Counted from the stretch's first letter, positions 8,597-18,437 are shown. The stretch: 37,985 nt of DNA from Dinochytrium kinnereticum (GCA_027604005.1 JADGJT010000226.1:311-38295), one strand, 5' to 3'. Translations and numbers: made by a program. The notes: generated by a model not told the origin, from the sequence alone.

Positions 8597-9997
8597 TTAA
8601 TCTTCAGGGTCGGAGAAATCAGATGGAGCCTCTTCGGCCTCCTTTTCCTCCTCCTCTTCATCTCCACTGTACTCCTCGTACTTGACATCGTTCCTATCAG
8701 CATCGTCATTCTCAGCTTCAACAAGAGCTTCTCCACCCACAACATCGGCAGGTTTCATCAGATGTGGCGATAAATGCTTGCTTAGCTGGAAACTGGTCGA
8801 CTTTGACACTTTAAAAACGGACTTCATCGCGTCATCGAATAAAATATTTCTGCCGTCATTCGGATCTTGGAGCTTGTTCGCCTTAATATAGACCCATAGC
8901 TGCTTTACCACTGCTGGTCGAGAAAGAACCTTTTGCCCACCGAGAAGAGCTGATAGCCCCTCGCTTAAGATCATAGGCGCATTGAGGCCACCGCCACCTC
9001 CTCTTTTCGTAGTTCCTTTTGATGAGGCAGCCTTTTTTGGTGGCTTTGATGCCCGGCGCTTCGGCTTTTCTATCTCCTCCTCGTCACCAATCTCCTCGTC
9101 CTCTTCCTCATCTGACACCTCTGCAGAACCTCCAGCAACGTCATCGGCTTTCTTCAAATGTGGTGTTAAAAGCTTATTCATCTCAAAAATCCCCATCTTC
9201 GCGACTTTGAATACCGCCTTCAAAGCATCATCGTTCAGAATCTCCTTTTTGTTGTTAGGGTTCTGAAGATCCTTATCCTTGATATGCTGCCAAAGTCGCT
9301 TCACTACTGCAGGCCGTGCCATGGTCGTCTCGCCCATTAATTCGGCGAGAGCAGGACTTAAAATCATGGCTGTGTTGAATCCACCACCACCGCGTTTCTT
9401 TGCAACCGCGCCATCACTCTTGGACTTTTTGTGAGAAGCAACACGTCCAGAAGCCACGCCTCGTGTCGCCACGCGTCGAGATCCCCTAGAGTTTTCCTGA
9501 TTTTGCAAGCGCCTCGCCATCGCTTCATCATCTTCGACACCATCCCCGACCTCATCGTCATCGTCTTCTGTGATTATTTCTTCGGATTTCACCTTTTTTC
9601 TGGGATTACGAGATGATGGTGTGGGCATGATCGATTTTCGCTTATTCGAAGCGGCGGGTGTGGATGGTGCTGAGGTGATGGGGTCTACTGTCTTCTTTTC
9701 TGTCTTGACAATGACGGATGACGGTGTTGAGGAGGGTTCAAGTTTAACAGTTCCGTTTGAGGTCGAATGGGATTGAACCGCGCCATTCCCATTTGTCCCA
9801 GTATTGCCGCCGTGTTTGGAAGAAGCCACCTCGTTGTAGATAATCTTTATGATGTTGTTGAGGTCATCTTTAATGGGGGTGAGGTCCAGGCCCGATGAAG
9901 CCTCTAGTTGCTTGCGGACCACTTTCGACGTCACCAAGTCCAAATCCGAGGCAAAGAGGATTTCCCTTATCTTCTCGGTGTAGGCAGATGCGTTCAT
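8597..9997 (-). CDS. DEK_C and double SWIB/MDM2 domain chromatin protein
   Basis: Intronless, 466 residues from the ATG at 9997; upstream in-frame codons to 10171 overlap the divergent PEN-2 gene and do not look coding. Residues about 4-55 (YTEKIREILFASDLDLVTSK...) resemble a DEK C-terminal domain. A basic, Ser/Lys-rich linker with a nuclear-localisation-like RNPRKKVK follows. Then come two SWIB domains: about 204-279 (GFNTAMILSPALAELMG ... MNKLLTPHL) and about 335-413 (GLNAPMILSEGLSALLGG ... LSKHLSPHL), separated and followed by acidic D/E tracts. Yeast Uaf30 (Pol I upstream activating factor) and Tri1 combine DEK_C with one SWIB domain. This protein probably acts in Pol I transcription or chromatin, but the duplicated SWIB makes the exact orthology uncertain. 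It ends 99 bp upstream of the SPO11 start on the same strand. Confidence 0.85.
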   Translation of the reverse strand: MNASAYTEKIREILFASDLDLVTSKVVRKQLEASSGLDLTPIKDDLNNIIKIIYNEVASSKHGGNTGTNGNGAVQSHSTSNGTVKLEPSSTPSSVIVKTEKKTVDPITSAPSTPAASNKRKSIMPTPSSRNPRKKVKSEEIITEDDDDEVGDGVEDDEAMARRLQNQENSRGSRRVATRGVASGRVASHKKSKSDGAVAKKRGGGGFNTAMILSPALAELMGETTMARPAVVKRLWQHIKDKDLQNPNNKKEILNDDALKAVFKVAKMGIFEMNKLLTPHLKKADDVAGGSAEVSDEEEDEEIGDEEEIEKPKRRASKPPKKAASSKGTTKRGGGGGLNAPMILSEGLSALLGGQKVLSRPAVVKQLWVYIKANKLQDPNDGRNILFDDAMKSVFKVSKSTSFQLSKHLSPHLMKPADVVGGEALVEAENDDADRNDVKYEEYSGDEEEEEKEAEEAPSDFSDPED

Positions 9998-10148
9998 GCT
10001 GGTAATGCTTCGATCCTGTACGTTGCGGATGCAAGCTGCCTTAGGAGGAGGATGAGGTATGGAGGGGACTTTGATTTTTCTGCAAGGTCCAAGAAAGGGA
10101 AATTTTCCAGAAACCCCTTCCAACAACTCAACAGCGAACAACGGAAAG
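9998..10148. promoter_or_regulatory. Compact bidirectional promoter (SWIB gene / PEN-2 gene)
   Basis: Only 151 bp separate the divergent ATGs of the SWIB protein (9997, minus) and PEN-2 (10149, plus), so both promoters must be shared or lie within the genes. No TATA box is evident. Confidence 0.5.
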
Positions 10149-10523
10149 ATGGGGAAGGCAGCGATCGACAAGATGAAGCCGGAGGAGATTCTCTCAATGA
10201 CAAGAATCTATTTTATCGGCGGCTGCTTTTTTCTCCCATGGCTGTGGCTGGTCAACTTTATGCATGTGTGGCCCTCGACAAGACGGCGCTCAGATCTGTC
10301 ACCAGCTGTGAAAACATGTGAGTGCCTCCAGATTCCTTTTAGGCATGATCGCCTTTTAACAGCAATGATTCCCCCTCCCCTTGTAGATGTCTATTTGTCT
10401 CTCGGCGGTGCCACCCTTTGGACCATAGCTACTGTCATTTGGATGACGATATATCTGACACAACGGAACCAGTGGGGCGCATTTGGTGACAGAATCTCCA
10501 TCAGTCTTCCCAAAGGGCGATAG
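10149..10523 (+). CDS. PEN2: Gamma-secretase subunit PEN-2
   Basis: Two exons (10149-10317, 10387-10523) encode exactly 101 residues, the length of human PEN-2. Family features: RIYFIGGCFFLPWLWLVNFM near residues 19-38 (human counterpart ends LPFLWLVN), a polar loop, KTYVYLSLG across the splice (human IKGYVWRSA), a second hydrophobic helix, and the terminal WGAFGDRISISLPKG matching WGALGDYLSFTIP. PEN-2 is the small membrane subunit that triggers presenilin endoproteolysis and stabilises gamma-secretase in ER/Golgi and endosomal membranes. The 69-bp intron (GTGAGT...TTGTAG) is a multiple of three without a stop, so a retained-intron form would stay in frame; only the spliced form gives the family length and motif. 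The gene is absent from yeasts and most Dikarya, so its presence supports an early-diverging fungus. A presenilin, nicastrin and APH-1 should exist elsewhere in the genome. Confidence 0.93.
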   Translation: MGKAAIDKMKPEEILSMTRIYFIGGCFFLPWLWLVNFMHVWPSTRRRSDLSPAVKTCECLQIPFRHDRLLTAMIPPPLVDVYLSLGGATLWTIATVIWMTIYLTQRNQWGAFGDRISISLPKGR

Positions 10524-10833
10524 ATGAAAATGACCCTCTTTTTTTTTTGTTGCTGTTCGACCATACGTTTTGTTTCTTGATCATTTCTTGCCGCATCTTC
10601 TATTGATACCCACTGTAAATACCATTCAATTTCACATTGCTCTGTGCTAAAACTGAAGCGAGTAATCCATTGTTTAATGTTGATCGTGACCTTAATTCAG
10701 CCTCTAGCAGGTTCGTGATCTCGCTAGTCAAGGCACTATGAGAATGCGCCACTAATAAGAGGTCGAAGTAACGTAGCCAGCCACTAACGTCGCGCCAATC
10801 AACATTTGACCTCAGCTACTGTCTTTTACTAGT
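10524..10833 (+). other. Intergenic region PEN-2 to TDP2
   Basis: This 310-bp gap begins with a T-rich stretch just after the PEN-2 stop, probably 3'UTR, and leads into the TDP2-like promoter. I see no gene, no tRNA-like cloverleaf and no clear TATA box. Confidence 0.45.
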
Positions 10834-11936
10834 ATGTACAGCAAGGCTGTGAGTGTTGTCAGCCAATCGTTGGCTGATCCATTTGACAACTACGACAAAA
10901 GTGTCCGAAGCCTTTACTCAAATCAACTTACGACAGACACCTGGAGCAGGATACGACGAACCCATGCTCAAGAGATTCCTTTCACACCTGTCGCTGAAGA
11001 AAGAGATCATCGCCAGCGATGACGGCCGGAATCCAAACCAGTTCAGGATTGTAACTTACAACGTGGGTCGATATCCTTGAACCAGAGCCTAATCGCTACT
11101 ATCTGCAAAGGTATGGTTTGATGGATTAGCTCAAAAGCAAAGGGCCAACGGGCTTCTGGAGCTTTTAAAATCGGAATTCCCGGACGTTGTCTGCCTTCAG
11201 GAGGTCACTAGAACATTCATGGAAGTGTTGACTTCAAGCACTTGGTGGAAGAACAACTACGAAATATGCCAGAAAGGGTTCAATCCTTCGCAATGCTGGT
11301 ATGGCATCATCACGCTTGTCCAAAAAAGCTCGTTTGAGTTGATCGCAGAAGAGCAAGTGATTTTTCCAAGAACAAGCATGGGACGGTCATTGCTGGTTGT
11401 TGATATTCAGGGCAAACCTTCCAAATCTCATCCGGGGTTGCCAAAAGTAAACTTGATTCTCTTACGATAATCAAATAAAACTAAAACCTCCATCTTCCCC
11501 GACGCAGATTCGGATTGCTCAGAGTCATTTCGAATCTATGGCCAACTCAGAGATTCGACGAGAACAGAGGAAGATTGCTGCAGACCGCGCAAAATTAGGT
11601 TTTGAGGGAGCTCATCAGGCGGGCTTTATATGTGGAGACACAAACTGCCATGGAGAGGACGAGCAGAATGCTTTCGAGGAAGTGAGATTTGCGGACGTCT
11701 GGAAAGTCGTGAAAGGCGATGAGCCTGGCCCCACTTTTGGCCTGACTTTCAAGGTGAAGGATCCCCAGAGCCGCATTGATAGAATCGGCTGGCAGGGCCC
11801 AATATTCAGACCAATAGAAGTTAGACGGATTGGGATGGAAGAGGTCCCTGGATTTGAGGGCTTATATCCCTCAGATCACGTAGGACTTTTAAGTGTTTTC
11901 GAAATGATTCAGGATGAGAGGAAGGATGGAGCGTAA
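10834..11936 (+). CDS. TDP2: Tyrosyl-DNA phosphodiesterase 2-like (EEP family)
   Basis: Four exons (10834-10848, 10937-11062, 11111-11446, 11508-11936) encode 301 residues; all internal joins are phase 0. The exonuclease-endonuclease-phosphatase fold is clear from its motif series: TYN (45-47) then VWFDGL, LQEV with metal-binding E78, SHFES (165-169), CGDTN with D203 and N205, and the C-terminal PSDHVGL with the catalytic SDH (281-283). The SHFES and PSDHVGL forms resemble TDP2 rather than sphingomyelinases or APE1. TDP2 cleaves 5'-phosphotyrosyl bonds left by trapped topoisomerase II and could also act on Spo11-type adducts. The first exon (five codons) is uncertain: the frame before 10937 also stays open, so a different N-terminus is possible. 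No UBA-like N-terminal domain is visible, unlike animal TDP2. Confidence 0.85.
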
Positions 11937-12000
11937 CCATGTTGTTAAAATAACTTTTTAACTTATGTAAATATGAGATATGCTTATAATAATGTGTGTG

Positions 12001-12908
12001 CTAATCGCACTTTGCAAGGATTTTATCAACCTCTCCCCAGTACTCATTTGGGTATTTGGCTGCATGCTTAACGTGCTCACTTTCCTCAAAGCGCTTGGCA
12101 TACACCGTGTCGCCATCAGCTTTGGTGATGTCTTGATAAGCTTCAACATGCTGGTAGTTCACAAGCCGATCAGCCTTGGAATAAAGGTAAAGTCGCGGGC
12201 CCTGAAGGCCACCAGAACGAGTAGAGACCACGTTCTTGGCTGCTCTCTCAACCGGGGTCTGTCGGTCCCCACGGAGGTATCGCCAAATTCCATATAGGAA
12301 AAAGAAGGCAGTGAGGCTTGATCGGAAAAGAAACCCTTTGATGCCCTTCATTCCATGCGAAAACGCCTGGATGGCAGATTTTGATTCGCCTCTGCCTGGG
12401 GTGGAATCCAGAATGATTGCTTTGGTCTTTAGAGCCCTCTTTGCCGTTTTTAAAGCACTGGTGAGATTCATGAGGTTGACAGTCCCTGCGTTAATGTAAG
12501 ACACTGGACTATATATAAGCTGAAGCTCACCTCCGTTTGAAAAGGCATGCACAATAGCACACTTACCGCCTCCATCAAGAACACCAAGCTCTTCAAGCAA
12601 AGGAATCGCAGCCATGTAATTGGAAGGTCCCGAAAAGAAAAAGTCTACAAAAAGTTCATCAATCAGCATCGCTAAAGCGCCAGCAAACCTTTGCTCGTGT
12701 TGAGATTCACCAAAACGGTATGGCCCCTCTCCTGGTAGTACTTTGCGTACTTGTTCACGTACTGCATCTTCCCATTCATCCATCCAAAAAGGAAAACGAT
12801 CTGAGGTTTGGAAGAACCATCTGGGGGCGCTGCAGATGGGGAGGATACAAAGAAGGGGCCAACTTTGCGATAGCCGTGAAGGGCAGCGACGGCAGATGGA
12901 TGCGACAT
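12001..12908 (-). CDS. DUF829/TMEM53-family alpha/beta hydrolase, copy 1
   Basis: Three exons (12908-12689, 12644-12531, 12485-12001) encode 272 residues. The family (TMEM53, fungal PaxU) is recognised by QIVFLFGWMNGKMQYVNKYA near 36-55, the nucleophile elbow VHAFSNGG with S109, AIILDSTPG, TPVERAAKNVV, LYLYSKADRLV (acid residue region) and the terminal SEHVKHAAKYPNEYW with the likely catalytic His. Both introns are short (44 and 45 bp) and lie after the first base of a codon, at SK|D and G|GT. It is the downstream-most of three tandem paralogues. A hydrophobic stretch near GFLFRSSLTAFFFLYGIW suggests membrane association. The substrate is unknown: PaxU acts in indole-diterpene clusters and TMEM53 sits at the nuclear envelope, but no biosynthetic cluster is visible here. 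An in-frame ATG further upstream exists; the chosen start aligns with the other two copies. Confidence 0.88.
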
Positions 12909-13222
12909 GCTAATGAGCCGAGGATGCGGAGTCAGGATTTCTCCGCGAATGGTGTGAACATCAATTTTATTTATTTCTGGGGTTTGCGGAGGCAAATATA
13001 TTTTTAGTCGTTGCTACTCATGTTGTCGAGATATTCTGGGGACTGTTCAAAATCCGATGGAGAAAGAAAGCCACCTGGTGAATTAGAGTTGTATTTCGGC
13101 GCAGGAACTGAAGATGTATCAATCGTGATGGTAGCTGTAATATGCGCCGGAGTTGAAGGACAAGATAAACTACAATGCCATAATACTTGATAATAATGTG
13201 TGAAGTTTAATGATAAGGTCTT
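12909..13222 (-). other. Spacer between DUF829 copies 1 and 2
   Basis: This 314-bp gap holds the promoter of copy 1 and the 3' end of copy 2. A TATA-like TAAAAATATATTT (minus strand, about 13006-12994) lies roughly 90 bp before the copy 1 ATG. No other gene was found. Confidence 0.4.
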
Positions 13223-14174
13223 TCACGAGAATTCTGAGGTTGGTCTAATGCAATGCTTTAAAAATAAGTTCTCCACCTCTCCCCAATAAACTTCAGGATA
13301 CTTGGCAGCATGCTTGACATGTTCACTGTCTTCAAACAGCCTTGCATAGACCAGATCCCCGCCAGCTTTCGTGGTCTCTTGATGCTCCTCAACATGTTTG
13401 TAGTTTACAAGGTCATCAATCTTTGAGTAAAGATACAGACGCGGACCTTCCAGACCTCCTATCTGGCGCGACACAACATTATTGGCGCCTCGCTCGACAG
13501 GTGTTTCCCTCTTGCCCACTAGGAACGACCAAACTCCGAATAGGAAGAAAAAGATGCGAAGAAAGCCACGCGCAAAGAGCCGCCCAACTCCTTTCATCCC
13601 ATAAGTGAAGCCGTTGATTGCAGCCTCTGTCTCTCCTCTTCCAGGGTTGGAATCGAGGATGATTGCTTTGGTCGCAAGTGCTTTGTTGGCGTTCTTCAAA
13701 CTATTGGTCATATTGAGAAGATTTACGCAGCCTGATCATTTCAACATTAATATTGAGACACACTAGTAAAATAGCATATGCATTATAGCGATATAATTAC
13801 CTCCATTCGAAAAAGTATGAACAACAGCAGCTTTTCCTCCTCCCTTAAGCACACCAAACCTTTCAAGTACAGCAACACCTTCATCGAAATGCGCACGATT
13901 GCCAAACATAAATTCTGTCCATCATACATTCCGTTAAAACATATGCGTTCGCTCAATCATGCCAACCTTTTGTCGTGCTTAAGTTCACTAAAACCGTATG
14001 CCCTCGCTCTTGGTAGTATTTGGCGTACTTTTTCACGTACTGCATCTTTCCATTCAGCCAGCCAAAAATAATCACGATTTGAGATTTGTCGGTTGGGTTT
14101 GAAGGTGTCGCTATGTAGAATGGGCCAGCTTTGCGATATCCATGAAGGGTGGCTACAGCATTTGAGGACGGCAT
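13223..14174 (-). CDS. DUF829/TMEM53-family alpha/beta hydrolase, copy 2
   Basis: Three exons (14174-13967, 13914-13801, 13731-13223) encode 276 residues. The order of motifs matches copy 1: ATLHGYRKAGPFYI at the N-terminus, IVIIFGWLNGKMQYVKKYA, VVHTFSNGG with nucleophile S105, AIILDSNPGRGE, TPVERGANNVV, LYLYSKIDDLVNYKHVEE and SEHVKHAAKYPEVYWGEVE. Intron positions and phases are the same as in copies 1 and 3 and the middle exon is 114 bp in all three; only intron lengths differ (52 and 69 bp here). The C-terminus is longer than in copy 1 (HCIRPTSEFS). It is closest to copy 1 in sequence, which suggests those two are the younger duplicates. Confidence 0.87.
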
Positions 14175-14511
14175 TTTGTATGCAGTTGGGTTTTTAACCT
14201 TTGGGACTGATAACATGGCTGGCTTTTATAGGGCATATTTCGTATGGCTTCGGAGGAATAGTTAAAACATATTGAGAAAGGGGGGTTTTTTGCGGAGGAA
14301 AATCTGTCATCTGGCCAGCCAGGAAAAAAGTACGCTCCCGCCAAAACTGTGATTTCGTCATGAGAATAAGTTTAAGCAGAAAGCCCGAGAAGTGGAAGCA
14401 TCGTATGTTGGCCTACACTTCATTTCGTTTCCCCGCTTAAACCGAACACAACACAGGATGAAAAAAAAAATAAATCCAATCTCCATTCTTCCTTTGCTTC
14501 CGCATAACGTC
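14175..14511 (-). other. Spacer between DUF829 copies 2 and 3
   Basis: A 337-bp gap with the copy 2 promoter and copy 3 terminator. It has a GC-tract and A-rich runs (for example poly-A near 14460-14470). No further gene is supported. Confidence 0.4.
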
Positions 14512-15492
14512 CTATTCAACAGTCGATAAAAACCTATCCACCTCACTCCAATATTGCCTCGGGTACTTCACAGCATGTTTAACGTGGTCGCTGTCCTCAA
14601 ACCTCAATGCATGGACCACATCTCCACCCCTTCGTGTCGTATTCTGGTACTCCTCCACATCTCTAAAATCAATAAACGCATCCGCTTTTGAGTATATGTA
14701 CAGTCTCGGACCTTTAAGAGGACCAGACCGGCTCGAGACAACGTTTCTCGCGGCCCGTTCTACTGGTGTATCTCTCTTTCCCAATATCCAGGTTTTAACG
14801 TCATCAAAAAAATATGTTATTCGAAGGCCGGCTTCCGCGAGTCTTCGCGAAATCCCAGTAAGACCATCTGTAAGGCCTATAATGGCCGTTTTCTTGTCGA
14901 ATGTTCCGGGAGTTGAATCCAAAATGATGGCTTTTGTTATTAGCATCTGCTGCGCCGCGTGTAGGTTTTTTGTCAAGTTATGTAATTTTACGGTCCCTAA
15001 ACAGTGAAATGAGAACGAATAAAATAAGAACGGGAACATTTACCTCCGTTTGAAAACGCATGAACGACGGCGGCACTCTTTCCTCCTTGGAGAACGCCAA
15101 ACTCATCTAGCAATCGGACGTCGTTATCCAGATGTGTTTTTTCAGGAAGAAAGAAATCTGCGAGAGATAAACAGAGCCATACAGTTAAATAACAAAAGAA
15201 ACTCAGAATGCTACGACAGTAAAGGAACGTAAAGGTGCAAGAACAAAGCTACAAGACAAAAGAGAAGTGGAAAAGAACCTCTGCTGGTGCTCAGGCTCAA
15301 AAGAACTGTATGCCCTCTGTCTTGATAGTATTCGGCATACTTGCTTACATATTTCATTTGGCCATTCACCCATCCGAAGATCATGATTACCTGAGGTTTG
15401 AGAGTCGTTGATTTGACCAGAGGTTGTTTTGGGCCAAAGATGAAGAATGAACCGACCCTGCGAGCCCCCATCACTGCAGCTGATGCCGACAT
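14512..15492 (-). CDS. DUF829/TMEM53-family alpha/beta hydrolase, copy 3
   Basis: Three exons (15492-15279, 15157-15044, 14996-14512) encode 270 residues. Shared motifs: VIMIFGWVNGQMKYVSKYAE, VVHAFSNGG with nucleophile S107, AIILDSTPGTF, TPVERAARNVVSSRSG, LYIYSKADAFIDFRDVEE and SDHVKHAVKYPRQYWSEVD. Exons 2 and 3 are exactly the lengths of those in copy 1 (114 and 485 bp). The first intron is longer (121 bp) and T-rich. It is the most divergent copy (the hydrophobic FFFLYG segment is replaced by ITYFFDDVKTWILG), so it may be the oldest or have a different substrate. It is divergent from the unrecognised coiled-coil gene, with 120 bp between start codons. Confidence 0.87.
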
Positions 15493-15612
15493 TTCTGCAG
15501 ATATTCAGGACGTTTCGACTTTAGCCAACTTGCGTTGGTTTGGTGGGTCTGGATTCTATGGATCTCAAGACAATCGGCAGTTGTGTGACAATTCCGCTCA
15601 CCTATTGCCTGA

Positions 15613-18437
15613 GTGCTGACGATGGATGAGGAGCGCCGACCTCGCCCCATGAGCGGTCACTCGGATTCTGTTGACTCGGCGTCCTCAGAATACGACACTG
15701 TTGGAACTTCAATACCTGCAAGGCCTTCCGTCACTCTGGGAAGCAAAGGGGGGCGAGGGATCCTACGGCCACCGAGTGTGACGGAAGATGGCGACTCCCA
15801 ACGAAAGAAGGGAGTCACCATCGATAACTCTGCTGGAGGGGGCCACGAACGATCGTCAAGCATGGCGTCATCTGTTGGAGGTTCAGGCGCTGCCCACCCT
15901 CCGCTTTCGACAATTACGAGCCTGGGTCATGGGGTTAACGCCTCGTCCGCTTCTTCTCGCAGAGCTAGCGTTATATCCACAGCACCGTCAGAGTTAGGTA
16001 CTTTTCTAACCATGGGAATCGATTTCAATGCCGATATACCTCCACCTCCGCCTCCTCAAATGCGCCGACCCTCTGTGATGAGGCAGCCGAGCGCCGGACC
16101 TGTGGAGTTTTCTCGACCCGCTCCAGCTGTTACATACACCACGAATGACCCCAGCAGATTCGCCAAGATTGAAAGCGGTGTGAATTTTGTGCTTGATGAT
16201 AGTCTTGGATCAACTCTCCACGCGATGTCTGTGGAGCCGCCACCACTGTTTGGAAATTATGAACTCGCGCAAGTCATTGACATGGTGCTATCAAAAGTTT
16301 CCACCGATTCTGGTCCTGCAGTTACCGCTGAGGATATTATATCTGTCTTCCAAGGTCCATTGGGGGATGGTGTGGATCATGCAAAGGACGAGGAAGGAAG
16401 AAAATATCAAGCCATGATTCTCGCTGCACAGATTAAGTTGAAAACATCCAATGCGATTTTAAATGAAATGGGAAAAAGGATGGAGAAGTTGCAGAGGTGG
16501 GTGAATGAGGTGAGCACGCGTGCAGCCGCGTTTGAGCAGGAAAGAACACATCATGTTGCAGTCGTCGAGGCTCTAAAGACTCAAATAAGGAACCTTGAAA
16601 TTCGTGCAGAGACTTCAGAGGCGGCCATCAATGCATTCGATCGAATTCGTATTGAGAAAAATCAAAAGACAGTGCATGGGAAAAGCGATTTGGAAGACGG
16701 CTCGGATGAAGATGATGAGAATATTTTGAATTCAAATTCTAGAAGAACTTGTGGTGATGGGGCTTCTCGACAGAAGAAGCCTTCTAGGAAGAGAAAGGAG
16801 AGGTTGAGATATCAGTCCGCTGAAAGTGAGGCGAATTATACAGAGCCTTTCTCGACGAGCTTGGATGCGAAGGAAGGATTTACCGAAGGTATTTGATGTC
16901 TCCTCTCGCAGTTAACTGATCTAGTTAGATGATGCACCACCGAAAGAAATCACCCGGGAGATCATTATCCAAACAGCCCGGATTATGGGAGTTAAGAAGC
17001 GCTTTGATCCTCCGACTGCTCTTGGTGTTGGGTTGAAGGCGTATGCGGACCGTGAGGAGCATCTAGGGTTGGTTTACGACCGTGTTTTTATGAGAAAATA
17101 CCTGCCTAATCATTTCAACCAGAGCGAACCCAATGGCTCAGAGATTCCTACTGAAATCTCCGTACCAAACCGTGGCAAACTCATATCGGTCGAACAAGGT
17201 ACCTAGATTGCTGCATGCAGCAGTAGATCATAAGCGTCATCTTTCGGCTGTTCTTTCAGCTCAAACTCAGGAGCTTTTAGCGACAAAGACCCCAGATAAC
17301 TACATACGTGTTTTGCATACCCAACTCAATGGATCGATCAAAGCTCTACATGATTGCATCGACGCGTTGTCAGAGGAACAAAGGATTTCAGAGCACTGGA
17401 GGCTCAAATGGGTCCGAATGCAGGCTAGGCTAAATGCGGACTATGACACGAAGAGGAAGGAGGAGCTTAAGGCATTATCCTCTAACAGTGGGAAGGATCA
17501 GCGTACATCTATAAGTAATTTGGGTGCTAGGACGGCGTGGGCTACATCCGCAACACAATCGAATCATACGGGACGACCCATGACAGTGGACCCTGAGACA
17601 TACTATGCCCAGCAAAGAAGTTTGATAAGCTCTGCCTTTAAGCATCAAAGGTCGAAATCTGCAGAGCCTGCAATTGGCCACTCATATACCTACGAAGACG
17701 CATCAAGGTTTCCAGATAAATCCACTGCCAGACCACTCAAATCTGCCAGCCGACCTCATTATCAACCCGAGGATTTCCTTCTCTCCGCACCTCTTGCATC
17801 CATCGCCATACCGTCTCCAGCCGCAAAGTCACGATTTAGGTATGCAAGCAACACGCCACAATCGTCAAGCATGAGGGCCGTTACTGCCCCTGAAACAAGA
17901 GGGCGACAAGAAATTATCGTCCCAGCAGCACGGACGGATATGGTGAACTGTGCAGAGCCTCGAAGACCAGGTGAACATGCCCCTCCCCCCACCCCAATGC
18001 CGTGTAATGTTGAGTACGATTACCAGTACGTGATATCTACGCCAGCATCGCGAGAAGGTCGAGTGGTCGAATTTTCTGCACAGACCTCAAAAAACGTCGG
18101 TCCGGGCACAGAAGGGGTGCCTACCTGGCGGTTGAACAAAGGTTCTGTATCTTCGGCAAGATACAGGTCTATCGTCCCACGTATTGCATCTCTCGGGCCT
18201 TTCCTTCAAAATCCGTCCGAAGCACCGCACAGGTTGATGAAGGCACTTTGTTCGAACGCGGCTGGGTCGAAAAAGTGGGATGGTTCCGTATCCATTCATG
18301 CTAGGCCCCGCGGTGATCAAGGTATCGAAGAAGCTTTGAGGCCTTTTGCTCAGCCTGGAAGTGAGAGAAAGGCGGTCTCAATTAGATCTGCACGTCGGCT
18401 ATTATCATCGGGAGGGAAAGCCCAGCACTCCGAGTAG
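15613..18437 (+). CDS. Large unrecognised protein with coiled coil
   Basis: I do not recognise this protein. Exon 1 is 15613-16888, exon 2 starts at 16929 (40-bp intron) and exon 3 ends at 18437. The second junction is ambiguous: a 37-bp intron 17162-17198 (915 residues) or a 49-bp intron 17172-17220 (911 residues) both keep the frame. The first 150 residues are Ser/Pro-rich and disordered with a poly-Pro run (IPPPPPPQMRRP). Residues about 190-370 look globular to coiled coil (NEMGKRMEKLQRWVNEVS ... ALKTQIRNLEIRAETSEAA). An acidic patch and a basic RQKKPSRKRKERLR follow. Exons 2-3 carry a second conserved-looking part (EITREIIIQTARIMGVKKRF ... ALSEEQRISEHWRLKWVRMQ), and the last 300 residues are disordered. 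There are no membrane segments. A cytoskeletal, centrosomal or flagellar role would suit such a protein but is only a guess. Confidence 0.75.

Noticed and set aside
10059..10148. N-terminal extension of PEN-2 in the same open frame
   Set aside because: The extension has no family similarity, and the ATG at 10149 gives exactly the 101-residue family length.
10680..10800. Possible tRNA-like segment (GTTCGTGATC and nearby short stems)
   Set aside because: No acceptor stem, anticodon arm or A/B box pair could be assembled.
11063..11110. ATATCCTT inside the second TDP2 intron as a possible second U12 5' splice site
   Set aside because: The GT-AG intron 11063-11110 restores TYN|VWFDG exactly, and there is no TCCTTAAC branch element.
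14316..14327. 12-mer CCAGCCAGGAAA shared with 31176-31187
   Set aside because: A single short match between two spacers, without flanking similarity, is expected by chance or low complexity.
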